From: Verrucomicrobiia bacterium
GTDB taxonomy: Bacteria; Verrucomicrobiota; Verrucomicrobiia; Verrucomicrobiales; Akkermansiaceae
Reading direction: 5' to 3'
NCBI GenBank assembly: GCA_947460915.1
Contig: CANHKJ010000160.1
Location: 1-6,963 of the forward strand
DNA length: 6,963 nt
Positions 6,269 through 6,963 of this stretch are shown here, piece after piece. A program made the translations under genes and the position numbers. Below the pieces are notes generated by a model. The model was not told the origin of the DNA. It saw nothing but the letters and a program-made list of their open reading frames with translations, and ran no database searches. Position 1 is the first letter of the stretch. Each line of letters starts with the position of its first letter.

Positions 6269-6963
6269 CTACGATTCCAATTCCTGAATCTTGCGTTTCA
6301 ATTCTTTGATTTCTTCGACAATCTTGGGCAAACGCCGTTGCATGGCGATGTTTTTCAGCTCGTCCTTCATCGGTTGCGCCGGATTACCGAGATAGGTTTG
6401 TGAACCTAGCAAATTGTTGGTAACAGCTGTTCGCGCTGCAAGTACTGCCTTATCACCGACTTCAAAATGCCCCGCGATGCCAACTTGAGCTGCACAGGTA
6501 ACATAGTTGCCGAGTTTGGCGCTACCAGCGATTCCCGTGAGGGCGATCACGATGCAATGCTTACCGATCTGCACATTGTGACCGATCTGCACCAAATTAT
6601 CAATCTTCGTGCCCTCGCCAATCAACGTTTTTCCGAATCGCGCACGATCAATGCATGTATTGGCTCCAACTTCGACATCGTCACCGATCTCAACGATGCC
6701 GACTTGCGGGATTTTTTGATGTCGACCTTGATGAAATTGATAGCCGTAGCCATCTGAGCCAATCACAACACCAGGCTGGAGAATGACTCGATCCCCTAGC
6801 ACACAACGCTCGCGGATGCTGACATTTTGATAAATCAAACAGTCACGGCCGACTCGTGCTTGCACGCCGATCACCACGTTCGGATAGATTTCCGTGCCAT
6901 CGCCGATGACAGCTCCTGCCATAACAACAGCTCCTGCATGAATGCAAACCTTGGTGGGATCGA
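6269..6963 (-). CDS. lpxD: UDP-3-O-acylglucosamine N-acyltransferase, partial (N-terminus beyond the window)
   Basis: LpxD adds a hydroxyacyl chain from acyl-ACP to the 2-amino group of UDP-3-O-acylglucosamine, the third step of lipid A synthesis, in the cytoplasm. The reading frame continues through the right edge upstream of Met at 6922 (DPTKVCIHAGAVV comes before it), so that Met is internal. About 230 residues are visible of roughly 340; the missing part is the N-terminal uridine-binding domain. The visible part is a left-handed beta-helix of hexapeptide repeats (AVIGDG, VVIGVQ, VEIGDD-like turns), with the family block GSDGYGYQF, CIDRARFGKT, and NLVQIGHNVQIG holding the expected catalytic His (residue 128 of the visible part). 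IAGHFEVG and YLGNPAQP follow, then a charged C-terminal helix (VEEIKELKRKIQELE) that is probably a coiled coil of the trimer. It indicates an LPS-making outer membrane. It stops 12 bases before the possible remnant and converges on hemL. Confidence 0.95.
   Translation of the reverse strand, partial: DPTKVCIHAGAVVMAGAVIGDGTEIYPNVVIGVQARVGRDCLIYQNVSIRERCVLGDRVILQPGVVIGSDGYGYQFHQGRHQKIPQVGIVEIGDDVEVGANTCIDRARFGKTLIGEGTKIDNLVQIGHNVQIGKHCIVIALTGIAGSAKLGNYVTCAAQVGIAGHFEVGDKAVLAARTAVTNNLLGSQTYLGNPAQPMKDELKNIAMQRRLPKIVEEIKELKRKIQELES

Overview
The window most resembles a Gram-negative chromosome, probably from the Verrucomicrobiota or a neighbouring PVC group. This is an inference. It rests on a lipid A gene (lpxD), a C5-pathway heme gene (hemL), an exported sialate O-acetylesterase carrying a discoidin-like C-terminal domain, a small exported SH3-like protein of a kind common in that group, and starts that mostly lack a clear Shine-Dalgarno sequence. 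No ribosomal RNA or other taxonomic marker is present, so the assignment is tentative.

Layout. Positions 1-461 hold a decayed insertion-sequence remnant on the minus strand: the N-terminal DNA-binding part of an IS630-type transposase with an in-frame amber codon, no catalytic half, and a small palindrome at its end. Positions 462-723 are AT-rich intergenic DNA with short inverted repeats and a possible broken reading frame. Positions 724-4491 hold three minus-strand genes read in the order SH3-like exported protein, metal-dependent amidohydrolase (Amidohydro_2 type), then sialate O-acetylesterase. With the preferred starts the gaps are 29 and 10 nt, so this looks like one operon. Positions 4492-4630 are a divergent intergenic region. 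hemL follows on the plus strand (4631-5932). A 336-base gap (5933-6268) between the convergent hemL and lpxD genes has two hairpins and what may be a frameshifted gene remnant. The 3' two thirds of lpxD (6269-6963, minus strand) runs off the right edge.

How the genes work together. hemL makes 5-aminolevulinate for tetrapyrroles, and lpxD makes the acylated glucosamine precursor of lipid A. Both are housekeeping genes. The three-gene operon is the accessory part: an exported esterase that probably removes O-acetyl groups from sialic acid or another acetylated sugar, a probably cytoplasmic hydrolase or decarboxylase of unknown substrate, and an exported protein of unknown role. A glycan-degradation role is plausible for the esterase only; nothing in the sequence fixes the jobs of the other two.

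I found no CRISPR array, tRNA, rRNA, defence system or convincing novel system. The least explained stretches are the two intergenic regions with protein-like but broken reading frames (501-668 and 6010-6257).
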